Source: an uncultured SAR86 cluster bacterium (GTDB lineage: Bacteria; Pseudomonadota; Gammaproteobacteria; Magnimaribacterales; TMED112). Taken from it: a DNA stretch of 40,555 bases. The number at the start of each line of letters is the position of its first letter. The first letter of the stretch is position 1. The stretch is taken from contig CACEYZ010000008.1 of the NCBI GenBank assembly GCA_902563885.1, forward strand, positions 1 to 40,555. The letters run 5' to 3'. Below are positions 1 through 8,695 of the stretch, piece by piece. The position numbers were made by a program, and so were the translations under genes. Below the pieces are notes generated by a model. That model made no database searches. It saw nothing but the letters and a program-made list of their open reading frames with translations, and was not told the origin of the DNA.

Positions 1-732
1 AAAATAAATTTGGTAAATTATGAAAAAAATACCTATCGATAAAATGCTCAAAGAGTTTTTAATAGAAATGAAAAATATTATCGCCAAAAAGACTCCAAAG
101 AAAATTTGTATAGCAAAGTATTTATTTTGTCCGAAAAATATCGGAAGTGAGTTTATGGAAATTTTTTTATCGTCCTCTATATCGTTCATTGCATAGAGAC
201 TGTCATATGCAGTAATCCAAAATGCACATGCTAAGTACATCAAAATAACATCAAAAGAAATATTTTGCTCGACTATGGCATATGAAATAGGTAAAGATAA
301 ACCGAAAGTAAATCCCAAAAATAACTGTGGTATTGGCATAAATCTTTTTGTCAGTGGATAGACAATTATTAATGGTGCAGCCACAAGTAGAACAAATAAG
401 ATTACAAATAAGTTTGTTAAATAGAGAATAAACAGACACATCATTCCTAAAAAAATAATACAAATTAAGGCTTCAACTTTAGTTAATGTTTTATTTGCAA
501 GTGGTCTGTTCTTTGTTCTTTTGACCTGACTATCAAAACCAATGTCAAAATAATCATTTATTGCACAACCTAGAGATCTTGTTAGAAATGCTCCCACCAA
601 AACTATCGCAAAGTGCTTAATTTCAAAATTTTCACTTGTAAAGAGCCCCCACATTCCAGGCCACAACAATAACCAAAAACCAATTGGATTATAGAATCTT
701 ATGAGATTCAAATATGCATTTAATTTATTCAT
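1..732 (-). CDS. ubiA: 4-hydroxybenzoate polyprenyltransferase, partial (C-terminus beyond left edge)
   Basis: This integral membrane enzyme attaches the polyprenyl tail to 4-hydroxybenzoate, the second committed step of ubiquinone synthesis. The reading frame starts at ATG 732 and stays open to base 1, giving 244 codons; the family is usually about 290 residues, so roughly the last 45 are outside the window. The first Asp-rich motif is visible at residues 59-72 (NDYFDIGFDSQVKR, followed by RPL), and a second YDSLYAMNDIEDD motif lies near residue 185. Both bind Mg-diphosphate in this family. Several hydrophobic helices alternate with these loops. The start overlaps the ubiC stop by 8 bases, so the two are translationally coupled and UbiC's product is UbiA's substrate. 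Family assignment is secure; the exact prenyl length cannot be read. Confidence 0.95.
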   Translation of the reverse strand, partial: MNKLNAYLNLIRFYNPIGFWLLLWPGMWGLFTSENFEIKHFAIVLVGAFLTRSLGCAINDYFDIGFDSQVKRTKNRPLANKTLTKVEALICIIFLGMMCLFILYLTNLFVILFVLLVAAPLIIVYPLTKRFMPIPQLFLGFTFGLSLPISYAIVEQNISFDVILMYLACAFWITAYDSLYAMNDIEDDKKISINSLPIFFGQNKYFAIQIFFGVFLAIIFFISIKNSLSILSIGIFFIIYQIYF

Positions 733-1201
733 GAAATAAAAAAACTTCTACTACAAAAAATCTTTCTCCATCTAAATCATAAATACATTTTCTACCTAAG
801 TATTTATTATTTCCTAAAGAATATTTTGCAACATAAGTTTCTTTTTTTGATATCAAAGGGTTATTAAAGAGATATTTTCCTAAGGGCTCTTTAGCTAGCC
901 GCTTAAATTTAGGAAATTTTTTATAAACTTTTGAACTAAAAAAAGATTCGGCATAAACAATATTTTTTTGTGCTTTGAGAAAAACTTTTCTTAAGTTCCC
1001 TTTAACCTGTTCAAAACCTAACTCTTTATCAGAATACTCAATTTCTTCCTCACTTAGAACCTCTAAATTAATTGTTCCATACTTATTTTCTAGTCGACTA
1101 ATTAGTGATTTATCTTCACTTATCCATCCATTCATTTGCTTGAAGTCAACATCCTCTTTTTCATCGAAAAGCTCCCAGTTTGTTTCAATTAAAGGTGTCA
1201 T
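725..1201 (-). CDS. ubiC: Chorismate--pyruvate lyase
   Basis: UbiC converts chorismate to 4-hydroxybenzoate plus pyruvate, the first step of ubiquinone synthesis. The frame is open as far as base 1450, but I start it at ATG 1201 because the protein is then 158 residues, close to E. coli UbiC (165), and the upstream extension is unconserved sequence antisense to rubredoxin. Recognisable family segments are LRKVFL (the active-site Arg region), PLGKYLF, GRK and the terminal VEVFL, whose Glu corresponds to the catalytic Glu of the E. coli ELFL segment. Overall similarity is low, as is common for this fast-evolving family, so the call rests on these motifs and on the immediate coupling to ubiA. 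It is divergent from the rubredoxin gene with 48 bases between them. Confidence 0.88.
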   Translation of the reverse strand: MTPLIETNWELFDEKEDVDFKQMNGWISEDKSLISRLENKYGTINLEVLSEEEIEYSDKELGFEQVKGNLRKVFLKAQKNIVYAESFFSSKVYKKFPKFKRLAKEPLGKYLFNNPLISKKETYVAKYSLGNNKYLGRKCIYDLDGERFFVVEVFLFHE

Positions 1202-1249
1202 AAATATGTGAGGATTGATTATAATACCATCCTTAGAAAAGAGATATTT

Positions 1250-1420
1250 ATGGAATTTAAAAAATGGGAATGCATTGTCTGCGGTTGGGTGTATGATGAA
1301 GAAAAAGGACATCCAGAGGATGGTCTGGAACCTGGCACTAGATGGGAAGATGTACCCCAAGACTGGGTTTGTCCCGAATGTGGAGTAGGTAAAGAAGATT
1401 TTGATATGGTAGAAATATGA
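1250..1420 (+). CDS. Rubredoxin
   Basis: This is a 56-residue one-iron electron carrier. The two Cys knuckles are plain: CIVCG at residues 8-12 and CPECG near residues 41-45, which together give the four Fe ligands, with the family GWVYD and [10 protein letters not shown] segments between. An in-frame ATG at 1208 would add 14 residues, but ATG 1250 gives the canonical rubredoxin N-terminus and follows a purine-rich stretch. Proximity to ubiC/ubiA matches the region of Pseudomonas where rubA genes lie near ubiC-ubiA. The stop overlaps the next start (ATGA at 1417-1420), so it is co-translated with the symporter. Its redox partner is not visible here. Confidence 0.95.
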   Translation: MEFKKWECIVCGWVYDEEKGHPEDGLEPGTRWEDVPQDWVCPECGVGKEDFDMVEI

Positions 1421-2679
1421 AAACATTAGATGCACCAAAAAATTTAACAAGAAATGTCTTATTAGGTATGACCCTTGGGGTAATAATTGCTTCCATTTTT
1501 TTCTATTTCCAAATACAAATACCTGTTGATGTGTTTCAAGCTGTTGAAAAATATATTTTTAATCTTGGCGGGCAAGTATTTAAGAATCTTCTTTTATTAA
1601 TCGTAGTTCCTTTAGTATTTTTCTCATTGGTCTCAGGTATATCCTCTCTTTCAAACATGGTGAAGCTTGGTTCTATAGCAACCAAAACAATTGGTTTATA
1701 TCTGCTGACTACAGGATTGGCTGTTTCTTTAGCCTTATTTTTTGGCTGGGTATTTAATTTATCTGGTTATGAGGGTGAAGTTGAATCTTATGAACCTGTA
1801 CAAGGAAGTGCAGATCTTTATCAAACTGTGCTAAGAATATTTCCAAGTAATATTTTTGGAGCATTTGTAGAGAATAATATGTTGGGTATTGTTTTCATAA
1901 GTATTTTATTTGGTATTGCATTAAATCTCACAGATGATTTGACTTCAGGGCTTTCAAAAGCTTTTGAAAAAATGAATATTGTTTTTTTAAAAATTGTTTT
2001 ATTAATCATGAATTTTGCACCTTTTGGAGTATTTTGCTTAATTGGAAGTTACGTAATGGCAAAAGGACTGAATGTTTTCGGAGATCTTGCTCAATATGTT
2101 TTAATTTTAATGTTCGTCTTATTTTTTCATTTATTTTTTACTTATTCATTAATACTTAAAATTTTTGCAAATTTAAATCCAATTATTTTTTTTGGAAAAA
2201 TGAAAAATGTAGCTTTATTCGCTTTTTCAACGTCATCAAGTGCTGCAACAATTCCAGTAACTTTGAAAACCGTATCCGATGATTTGGGTGTAAAAAAAGA
2301 TGTTGCCTCTTTTGTTGTGCCCGTTGGCGCTACTATAAATATGGATGGAACAGCAATAATGCAGGGGCTAGCTACAATGTTTATTGCGAGCACTGTCGGA
2401 GTAGAGCTTTCTCTTATTCAGTATGGCCAAATAGTTTTGCTTGCAATGGTGACTTCAATTGGAACTGCGGCAGTACCATCGGCAGGGACTGTGACTCTTG
2501 CTCTTATTTTAGGATCAGTAGGATTGCCTTTAGATGCAATTGGTTTAATTTTAGCTGTAGACAGAATTTTAGATATGATTAGAACCGCAGTAAATGTTTG
2601 CGGAGATGCCGCGGTCTCATGTATAGTAGCTAAATCTGAAAGTGAATTAGAAGAAAAAACATTTAACAAGTTGGGATAA
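1417..2679 (+). CDS. Dicarboxylate/amino acid:cation symporter (DAACS family)
   Basis: This is an inner-membrane secondary transporter of the GltP/DctA family, 420 residues with multiple hydrophobic helices. Family signatures are present in order: the serine-rich hairpin loop [10 protein letters not shown] near residue 270, NMDGTA near 308, and DMIRTAVN near 386-393. By comparison with GltPh these hold D386, R389, T390 and N393. The Arg binds the side-chain carboxylate of acidic substrates and is replaced in neutral amino acid carriers, so aspartate/glutamate or a C4-dicarboxylate is the likely cargo. The coupling ion, Na+ or H+, cannot be decided. It overlaps rubredoxin by 4 bases and is followed after 2 bases by the membrane pyrophosphatase, which may supply the ion gradient (inference). 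Confidence 0.93.
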   Translation: MKTLDAPKNLTRNVLLGMTLGVIIASIFFYFQIQIPVDVFQAVEKYIFNLGGQVFKNLLLLIVVPLVFFSLVSGISSLSNMVKLGSIATKTIGLYLLTTGLAVSLALFFGWVFNLSGYEGEVESYEPVQGSADLYQTVLRIFPSNIFGAFVENNMLGIVFISILFGIALNLTDDLTSGLSKAFEKMNIVFLKIVLLIMNFAPFGVFCLIGSYVMAKGLNVFGDLAQYVLILMFVLFFHLFFTYSLILKIFANLNPIIFFGKMKNVALFAFSTSSSAATIPVTLKTVSDDLGVKKDVASFVVPVGATINMDGTAIMQGLATMFIASTVGVELSLIQYGQIVLLAMVTSIGTAAVPSAGTVTLALILGSVGLPLDAIGLILAVDRILDMIRTAVNVCGDAAVSCIVAKSESELEEKTFNKLG

Positions 2680-2681
2680 CG

Positions 2682-4691
2682 ATGGAGACTTTAATAATTG
2701 GACCAATGGACCCTTGGGGACCATTTGCAACAGGCTTTATAGGGCTTATATTCGCATTTATTCTATACGGACTAATAATGAAATTTCCGGCTGGTAAACA
2801 ATCAGTCGTTAAAATCGGAGATCAAATACATTTAGGAGCTAAAGTATTCATGATAACTGAATACAAAATCCTCGCTCCAGTAGTTCTAGCTTTAGTTTTA
2901 GCTTGCGGACTTTCACCACTAGGCTGGTATACAGCCCTAGCGATCGCAGTTGGCGCACTTTCATCTGCAATTGCGGGATTTATAGGAATGTATTCAGCAA
3001 CAAAGGCTAATGTAAGAACAGCTACAGCTGCAGAAAATCATGGTCAAGAGCAAGCTTTATCAATATCTTTTTTTGGTGGTTCAATTATGGGGCTATGTGT
3101 TGCATCCATGGGTTTAGTAGGTTTAGGTGGATTATTTTTCTATTTCTCCGGAGCAATGGATGATCTTGATAAAATTGCAAAGGCCCTGGAAGGTTTTGGT
3201 GTTGGTGCTTCAGCAGTAGCATTATTTTCAAGAGTTGGTGGAGGAATTTACACAAAAAGTGCAGATGTTGGTGCCGACCTTGTAGGGAAAATTGAAGCTG
3301 GAATACCTGAAGATGATCCAAGAAATCCCGGTGTTATTGCAGATAATGTTGGCGACAATGTTGGCGATATTGCTGGAATGGGTTCAGACATTTTTGAATC
3401 TTATTGTGGTGCAATGATTGCATCAATCGCAATTGCAGCAACAATGTTAGATAAAAATTTGATGTTTCTACCTTTATGGCTTGCAGCCTCTGGGTTATTT
3501 TGTTCTTTGATTGGTATAGGTATTGTAAGAACTCAGGTATCTAGATCACCAGCAGTTGCTCTAAGATGGGGAACGTTCTTGTCACCGGTAATTTTCCTTA
3601 TATTCGCTGGTGTTAGTATTTACTACTCTCCTATAGAAATGAAATATTTCTATTCTGTCCTTACTGGAGCAGTTGGTGGAATTTTAATTGGACTTATTAC
3701 TGAGTACTACACAGGGGGAGATACAGAAAATTCTCCAGTTGGCAAAATAGCAAAATCTGGTGAAACCGGACCAGCAACTGTAATGATTACCGGTTTAAGT
3801 GTAGGGATGCAATCAGTAGTTCTACCTTTATTTGTAATCGCAGGTATAGTTGGATTATCTACATATTTCTCGGGTTTATACGGTGTAGGCATTGCAGCAG
3901 TTGGGATGTTGTCGACAGTAGGAATTACGATGGCAATAGATGCATATGGGCCTGTTGCAGATAATGCTGGCGGCATTGCAGAAATGAGTGGTATGAAAAG
4001 TGAAGTTAGAGAAATAACAGATTCATTAGATGAACTTGGAAATACTACAGCAGCAATAGGGAAGGGGTTTGCAATTGGAGCAGCAGCTCTTGCAGCATTA
4101 GCGATTATTGCAGCTTATATGCTTGCTGCTGATGTAGAGCAGCTTTCATTAGATGATCCTAAGGTTTTAATGGGCATGTTTATTGGAGGCTCAATTCCAT
4201 TCTTGGTTTCATCAATTACTATGACCGCAGTTGGTGACGCAGCATTTGAAATGATTGAAGAAATTAGAAGACAATTTAGAGAAATTCCAGGCTTACTGGA
4301 GGGAAAAGCCGAACCAGATAACGCAAAGTGTGTAGATATAGCAACTAAAGCTGCTTTAAATAAAATGTTATTGCCTGGAGCAATTGCAATACTATCACCA
4401 GTAATTGTAGGTTTTGTTTTAGGACCAATTCATCTTGGTGGTATGTTAGCTGGAGCATTACTTGGATGTGTTTTAATGGCTCTGATGATGGCTAATGCTG
4501 GAGGCGCTTGGGATAATGCTAAGAAATTTGTTGAGAAGGGTAATTTTGGTGGAAAGGGCACTGATACACATTCAGCAACCGTTGTGGGTGATACTGTCGG
4601 CGATCCTTTTAAAGACACTTCAGGACCTTCAATGAATATATTAATTAATGTCATGGCTATTGTTAGTCTAGTGATAGCCCCATTACTTTAA
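2682..4691 (+). CDS. hppA: Membrane-bound ion-translocating pyrophosphatase, K+-dependent type
   Basis: This protein hydrolyses cytoplasmic pyrophosphate and pumps H+ or Na+ across the inner membrane. It is 669 residues and highly hydrophobic, consistent with the family's 16 helices. Substrate-binding motifs are intact: DVGADLVGK at residues 195-203, [12 protein letters not shown] after it, and DNVGDNVGD at 221-229. Residues 453-462 read [10 protein letters not shown]. The Ala after GNTT, with Gly three positions on, is the K+-dependent signature (as in plant AVP1); K+-independent enzymes have Lys there. Whether it pumps Na+ or H+ is not settled by eye. It lies in an operon with the symporter and a small membrane protein. 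Known role of the family: recovering energy from PPi made by biosynthesis. Confidence 0.96.
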   Translation: METLIIGPMDPWGPFATGFIGLIFAFILYGLIMKFPAGKQSVVKIGDQIHLGAKVFMITEYKILAPVVLALVLACGLSPLGWYTALAIAVGALSSAIAGFIGMYSATKANVRTATAAENHGQEQALSISFFGGSIMGLCVASMGLVGLGGLFFYFSGAMDDLDKIAKALEGFGVGASAVALFSRVGGGIYTKSADVGADLVGKIEAGIPEDDPRNPGVIADNVGDNVGDIAGMGSDIFESYCGAMIASIAIAATMLDKNLMFLPLWLAASGLFCSLIGIGIVRTQVSRSPAVALRWGTFLSPVIFLIFAGVSIYYSPIEMKYFYSVLTGAVGGILIGLITEYYTGGDTENSPVGKIAKSGETGPATVMITGLSVGMQSVVLPLFVIAGIVGLSTYFSGLYGVGIAAVGMLSTVGITMAIDAYGPVADNAGGIAEMSGMKSEVREITDSLDELGNTTAAIGKGFAIGAAALAALAIIAAYMLAADVEQLSLDDPKVLMGMFIGGSIPFLVSSITMTAVGDAAFEMIEEIRRQFREIPGLLEGKAEPDNAKCVDIATKAALNKMLLPGAIAILSPVIVGFVLGPIHLGGMLAGALLGCVLMALMMANAGGAWDNAKKFVEKGNFGGKGTDTHSATVVGDTVGDPFKDTSGPSMNILINVMAIVSLVIAPLL

Positions 4692-4894
4692 TGACAAGTA
4701 TTTTTATTCTTGGTGCGGTTGTATTCTTATTTGCTTTCACCTTTTTTAAAATAGCTGCATTTAAAAAAGTAAATCCTGATCAGAGCTGGAAAAAATTGTT
4801 TGCAGTAACTCTTATAGATTATTTAATTTTAATTTTTGGAACACTTGGGACAGGAATCTTATTTAATACCATTTATTCAATTGCTCATAACTAA
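4691..4894 (+). CDS. Small membrane protein of unknown function
   Basis: A 67-residue protein whose ATG shares a base with the hppA stop (TAATG at 4689-4693), so it is probably co-translated. It has two predicted membrane helices, about residues 3-22 and 40-61, separated by a short basic, polar loop (KKVNPDQSWKK). I do not recognise a family. Its position suggests it could be an accessory of the pyrophosphatase, but nothing in the sequence proves that. Its stop shares the four bases CTAA with the recG stop on the other strand. The tight coupling and a plausible membrane topology support it as a real gene. Confidence 0.7.
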   Translation: MTSIFILGAVVFLFAFTFFKIAAFKKVNPDQSWKKLFAVTLIDYLILIFGTLGTGILFNTIYSIAHN

Positions 4895-6951
4895 ACATCA
4901 GATAACTCAAGATGGGCTGGAAACCACCTCTCAATAATTTTTCTTTGGGATTCGACTGGTAGTTTTATAATTTCTTTTGCATATTTATCTGCTTCATTCT
5001 GCAATTCTTTATTAGATAAAAGATCGTAAAAAGTAAAACTAGGTAGCCCAGTTTGTGAAAGCCCCAATATATCACCAGGGCCACGTAATTTTAAATCTGA
5101 CTCTGCGATTGAAAATCCATCAGAAGTTTCAGTAATAATTCTTAATCTTTCCTTTGATATTTCCGAAAGAGTTTCACTATGCATTAATATACAGAAACTT
5201 TCTTTTGTTCCTCTTCCTACTCTTCCTCTTAATTGATGCAATTGTGAAAGACCAAATCTTTCTGCATTTTCAATTACCATTATGTTTGCATCAGGCACAT
5301 CTATTCCAACTTCTATTACAGTAGTAGCAAGAAGAATTTTAGTTTTACATTCTTTAAAGTTTTTTATAATTGTTTTCTTCTCATCATCCTTCATTTTTCC
5401 ATGAATAATTTCATAATCATTTTTCGAAAATTCTTTTTTTAAAATTTTTTCTAGTTCCTCTATGCCTGTTAGCTCATTTTCACTCTCTTCAATTAAAGGG
5501 CAAACCCAGTAAACCTGTGAATCGTTCGCAATAGCATTTTGAATTCTTTTAATTAGTGCATCTCTTTTTGAATTTGTAAGGGTTGAAGTCGTAACCGGAA
5601 TTCTATTAGGTGGAAGTGATTTGATTGTAGAGATATCTAAACCTGATAAAACACCCATTGCCATAGTTCTTGGTATTGGCGTTGCCGAAAGAAGGAGTTG
5701 ATGGGGATAATCATTTGCTTTTTCTTTAAGTTTTAGTCTCTGATTTACACCAAATCTATGTTGCTCATCATATATAACAAGCGATAAATTTTGATAAATT
5801 AACTCATCCTGAAATACTGCATGTGTGCCTATTATTATTTTTACTATTCCATCACTTATTTTTTGATAAATCTCCCTTTTTTCTTTAACTGGAAGTTTTG
5901 AAGTAAGTAAAACTATATTTTCATTATTTCCATACCATTCACAGAAACTCTCATAATGTTGGCTTGCAAGAATAGTGGTAGGAGCAAGAATAACTACCTG
6001 TTTTTGGTCCTCTACTACATGCGCAGCAATAAGTGCTGCAACAATTGTTTTACCAGACCCTACATCTCCCTGAAGAAGTCTTAACATCGGTGATCCTGAT
6101 GCCATATCTTCAGCAATTTCTTGATAGCTCTTTTTTTGATCTGGTGTTAATGAAAAGGGTAAATTTTCTTCAATATTTGTCGCTAGTGTGTTGTTTTTAA
6201 ATTTTTCAGCAGGCCTATTCTGATTCTGCTCTTTAATTGACAGATAACTTATTTTATTTGCAATGATTTCTTCTAAACCAATTCTCAATCTTGCTTTTGA
6301 CTCTCCTCCTATTAAATAGTCATTTATCGGATTTTTATGATCTGGTCGATGGATGCCTACAACTGCATCATTTAGGGATTGAAAATTTGGATGGTTAATA
6401 TAATCATCTATCTCAATTTTCTTATCTCTTAAAAGTTCACATGTTTGGGATATTATTTTCCTTATTTTTTGCTGTGTTATTCCTTTTGTTAAACGATATT
6501 TTGGAAGTATCTTTGGAATAAAATCTTCATTATTTAAAATCTCATAATCAGGATGAATTGTTTCTAAACCATATCTCCCTAATCTACTTTTTCCAGCAAC
6601 TTGGATGTTTGCTCCTTCTTTAAATATATTTCTTAAACTTGGGAAATAATAAAAAAATCTTAAAAAGATGTGCCCACTGTTATCTTTGACTTTTACCAAC
6701 AACATCTTTCTGGGAACAAAAGTTTGTGAAACCTTTTCTATTTCCCCCCTTATTACAAAGTCATTTTCAGGAGTTAAGTCAGCTATTTGTTCAAGCTTAG
6801 TTCTATCTAAATAATCAATTGGAAAATGAAATAGTAAGTCTTCAAGGTTTCTAATACCAAGTTTTATTAAAGAATTTGAAAGTTTTTCACCAACCCCTTT
6901 TAATGAAGATATAGGTAAAGAAGTTGCATTTATTTTATTTCCTTCCGACAT
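4891..6951 (-). CDS. recG: ATP-dependent DNA helicase RecG
   Basis: RecG remodels stalled forks and Holliday junctions and has double-stranded DNA translocase activity. The 686 residues match E. coli (693). The N-terminal OB-fold wedge domain covers roughly residues 60-150. The helicase core has Walker A GDVGSGKT at 295-302, the DEQH box at 395-398 and SATPIPRT near 425. The second RecA-like lobe carries TTVIEVGID and LRGRVGRG. The C-terminus keeps the family's FPAHLEL-type ending. In E. coli recG sits downstream of spoT and trmH; here it is on the opposite strand from yicC-gmk-rpoZ-spoT and trmH is absent from the cluster. The start is ATG 6951. Confidence 0.97.
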   Translation of the reverse strand: MSEGNKINATSLPISSLKGVGEKLSNSLIKLGIRNLEDLLFHFPIDYLDRTKLEQIADLTPENDFVIRGEIEKVSQTFVPRKMLLVKVKDNSGHIFLRFFYYFPSLRNIFKEGANIQVAGKSRLGRYGLETIHPDYEILNNEDFIPKILPKYRLTKGITQQKIRKIISQTCELLRDKKIEIDDYINHPNFQSLNDAVVGIHRPDHKNPINDYLIGGESKARLRIGLEEIIANKISYLSIKEQNQNRPAEKFKNNTLATNIEENLPFSLTPDQKKSYQEIAEDMASGSPMLRLLQGDVGSGKTIVAALIAAHVVEDQKQVVILAPTTILASQHYESFCEWYGNNENIVLLTSKLPVKEKREIYQKISDGIVKIIIGTHAVFQDELIYQNLSLVIYDEQHRFGVNQRLKLKEKANDYPHQLLLSATPIPRTMAMGVLSGLDISTIKSLPPNRIPVTTSTLTNSKRDALIKRIQNAIANDSQVYWVCPLIEESENELTGIEELEKILKKEFSKNDYEIIHGKMKDDEKKTIIKNFKECKTKILLATTVIEVGIDVPDANIMVIENAERFGLSQLHQLRGRVGRGTKESFCILMHSETLSEISKERLRIITETSDGFSIAESDLKLRGPGDILGLSQTGLPSFTFYDLLSNKELQNEADKYAKEIIKLPVESQRKIIERWFPAHLELSDV

Positions 6952-6979
6952 TTGTTACTTATTATTATGTTTATATTTA

Positions 6980-6985
6980 TATAAT
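6980..6985 (+). promoter_or_regulatory. Candidate -10 box for the yicC-gmk-rpoZ-spoT-pyrB operon
   Basis: A perfect TATAAT lies in the 71-base recG/yicC divergent gap, 37 bases before the yicC start. TTATTA-like hexamers lie upstream, but none is a good -35 at 16-18 bases. In such AT-rich DNA a TATAAT can occur by chance, so this is only a candidate; the gap must nevertheless hold promoters for both directions. Confidence 0.35.
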
Positions 6986-7022
6986 AGTGGAGAAAATTTT
7001 AATTATTTAAAATGTTTGATAT

Positions 7023-7868
7023 ATGAAAAGCATGACAGGCTTTAGTGTTGAAACACTTACTAAAGAAAAAATTGAATATAAATGTATTCTTAAATCACTT
7101 AATAGTAGGTTTTTAGAGGTTTCAATTAAACTCCCAGCAGAACTTAAAGAGAATGAGGGTTGGATAAGAGAAAAAATAAATAGTAAGTTTTCTAGGGGAA
7201 AGATTGAGATTGAACTAATCAGCTCAAACAAACAGACTGAGAACCTTTCTCTAGATAAAAGTTTTATTAAGCTAATAAAGAAAAGTGAATTAGATTTGAA
7301 ATCGAAAGGTGTTAATGTTGGCCCTTCCTCTTTAGCCCAATTGATAAAAATTCAAGATTTTTCCTCGAGACAAACATCTGAAAGCCCATCTGGATTAAAA
7401 GATCTTGTTTCAAAAGCAATTTTTAATTTAAAAGTTACTAGAGACAAAGAAGGAAAAAATATAAAAAAAGATTTAGTAAAACTTATCGGTGAGATGGAAA
7501 AGATTATTAAAAGGGTAAAGAAATTAGAAAAAGTAAATTCAAAACAAATCTTTAAAAAATTTAAACAATACAGAAAAGAGTTAAATGCAGAGGGGAAAGA
7601 AATAAACTTTTCAGAGGTTTTTTCAAATATTAATAAATCGGATATTAATGAGGAAGTTGTTAGGTTTGTTTCACATTTAGATTTAGTTAAAGAATTAATT
7701 CATTTAAAACAACCAATTGGTAAAAAATTAGATTTCTATACACAAGAGTTATTGAGAGAAGCAAACACTATGTCATCAAAAGCATTAATTGCCGATATCA
7801 AAAACGAGTCTGTTGAGCTAAAAAGTTATATCGAAAGAGTTAAAGAGCACGCACAAAATGTCGAGTGA
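7023..7868 (+). CDS. yicC: YicC family endoribonuclease
   Basis: This is a 281-residue member of the conserved YicC/YloC family, whose characterised members are Mn-dependent endoribonucleases involved in RNA turnover. The family's N-terminal MTGF motif is at residues 4-7 and SLNSRFLEVSIKLP follows near residue 26. The C-terminal domain carries HLDLVKELI, GKKLDFYTQELLREANTMSS and a final Lys/Glu-rich helix, which is the conserved DUF1732 block. The start ATG 7023 places MTGF where the family has it. It heads a tight run: gmk begins 11 bases before its end. E. coli has yicC beside rph-pyrE; here those genes lie about 6 kb away on the other strand. Confidence 0.93.
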   Translation: MKSMTGFSVETLTKEKIEYKCILKSLNSRFLEVSIKLPAELKENEGWIREKINSKFSRGKIEIELISSNKQTENLSLDKSFIKLIKKSELDLKSKGVNVGPSSLAQLIKIQDFSSRQTSESPSGLKDLVSKAIFNLKVTRDKEGKNIKKDLVKLIGEMEKIIKRVKKLEKVNSKQIFKKFKQYRKELNAEGKEINFSEVFSNINKSDINEEVVRFVSHLDLVKELIHLKQPIGKKLDFYTQELLREANTMSSKALIADIKNESVELKSYIERVKEHAQNVE

Positions 7869-8430
7869 TAAGCAAGATCAGCTCTTTATAATTACTGCTC
7901 CATCAGGAGCTGGAAAAACTAGTTTAATTAGGAATATTCTAACCCATGCAAAAACCAACGGATATAAAGTTCATTTAACACTCTCACATACAACTAGAAC
8001 ACCAAGGGAAGGAGAAATAGATGGTGTTGATTATTGTTTTATTGATGAAAATACATTTAAACAAAATATAAATAACGATGTATACGTTGAATATGCAAAG
8101 GTTCATGGAAATTTATATGGCACACCAAAAGATTCCATTGATTCTTTTTTAGCAGATGATTTTATTGTAATAATGGAAATAGATTGGCAAGGAGCTTTAA
8201 ATATTTTAAAAGCATATCCAAAGGCTGAAAGTGTTTTTATATCACCTCCATCTATAGATGACTTAAGACAGAGACTTCTTGATAGAGGATTAGATTCAGA
8301 GGATGTAATAAATCAAAGAGTAAGTGGAGCTGAAAAAGAAATTTTGCAAAAAACAAACTTCAAACATGAAATTATTAACTTTTCACTTGACACAGCTACT
8401 AAAAAGCTTATAAATATCATCTTCAGATAA
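7858..8430 (+). CDS. gmk: Guanylate kinase
   Basis: Gmk phosphorylates GMP to GDP with ATP. The protein is 190 residues, a little shorter than E. coli (207). The P-loop APSGAGKTS begins near residue 14. The GMP-binding segments follow: [32 protein letters not shown], then MEIDWQGA. The start overlaps the yicC end by 11 bases. It sits directly before rpoZ and spoT, the standard gammaproteobacterial order, linking guanine nucleotide supply with ppGpp metabolism. Confidence 0.97.
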   Translation: MSSDKQDQLFIITAPSGAGKTSLIRNILTHAKTNGYKVHLTLSHTTRTPREGEIDGVDYCFIDENTFKQNINNDVYVEYAKVHGNLYGTPKDSIDSFLADDFIVIMEIDWQGALNILKAYPKAESVFISPPSIDDLRQRLLDRGLDSEDVINQRVSGAEKEILQKTNFKHEIINFSLDTATKKLINIIFR

Positions 8431-8434
8431 AACC

Positions 8435-8686
8435 ATGGCTAGAGTTACAGTAGAAGATTGTTTAAAACAAGTTGAAAGTAGATTCGAACTTGTTCTCAAA
8501 GCTGCGCAAAGAGCGCGAGATCTTATTTCAACAAGTTCTGAACCTTTGGTAGATCCTGAAGAAGATAAACCTACTATCATTGCATTAAGAGAGATTGAAG
8601 AGGGGTTGCTAGATGAGGAGAATATTTCTTCTGAAGATGTTAGTGACACTGAAGCTGAAATTCTTGATAATAAAAATGATGAGTAG
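8435..8686 (+). CDS. rpoZ: DNA-directed RNA polymerase omega subunit
   Basis: Omega helps fold and hold the beta' subunit of RNA polymerase and forms part of a ppGpp site in proteobacteria. The 83-residue protein begins [20 protein letters not shown] and continues with AAQRARDL, both diagnostic for omega. The conserved ALREIEEG segment follows. The C-terminal 25 residues are strongly acidic ([17 protein letters not shown]), as in many relatives. It starts 4 bases after gmk; its stop is immediately followed by the Shine-Dalgarno of spoT. Confidence 0.96.
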   Translation: MARVTVEDCLKQVESRFELVLKAAQRARDLISTSSEPLVDPEEDKPTIIALREIEEGLLDEENISSEDVSDTEAEILDNKNDE

Positions 8687-8689
8687 GAG
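8685..8689 (+). promoter_or_regulatory. Shine-Dalgarno that fixes the TTG start of spoT
   Basis: AGGAG overlaps the rpoZ stop (TAG at 8684-8686) and sits 6 bases before TTG 8696. There is no ATG nearby in the spoT frame, so this site supports initiation at TTG and coupling to rpoZ translation. Confidence 0.6.
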
Positions 8690-8695
8690 TTTTAT

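Noticed and set aside
251-463. Minus-strand 70-residue ORF near the left edge
   Set aside because: Out-of-frame shadow of ubiA, which runs continuously from 732 to base 1 with both Asp-rich motifs.
725-1450. Long 241-residue version of UbiC starting at 1450
   Set aside because: The first 83 residues are antisense to the rubredoxin gene and unlike any UbiC N-terminus; ATG 1201 gives the normal length.
2142-4654. Several minus-strand ORFs opposite the symporter and pyrophosphatase
   Set aside because: They are antisense shadows of strongly conserved plus-strand genes and show no family features.
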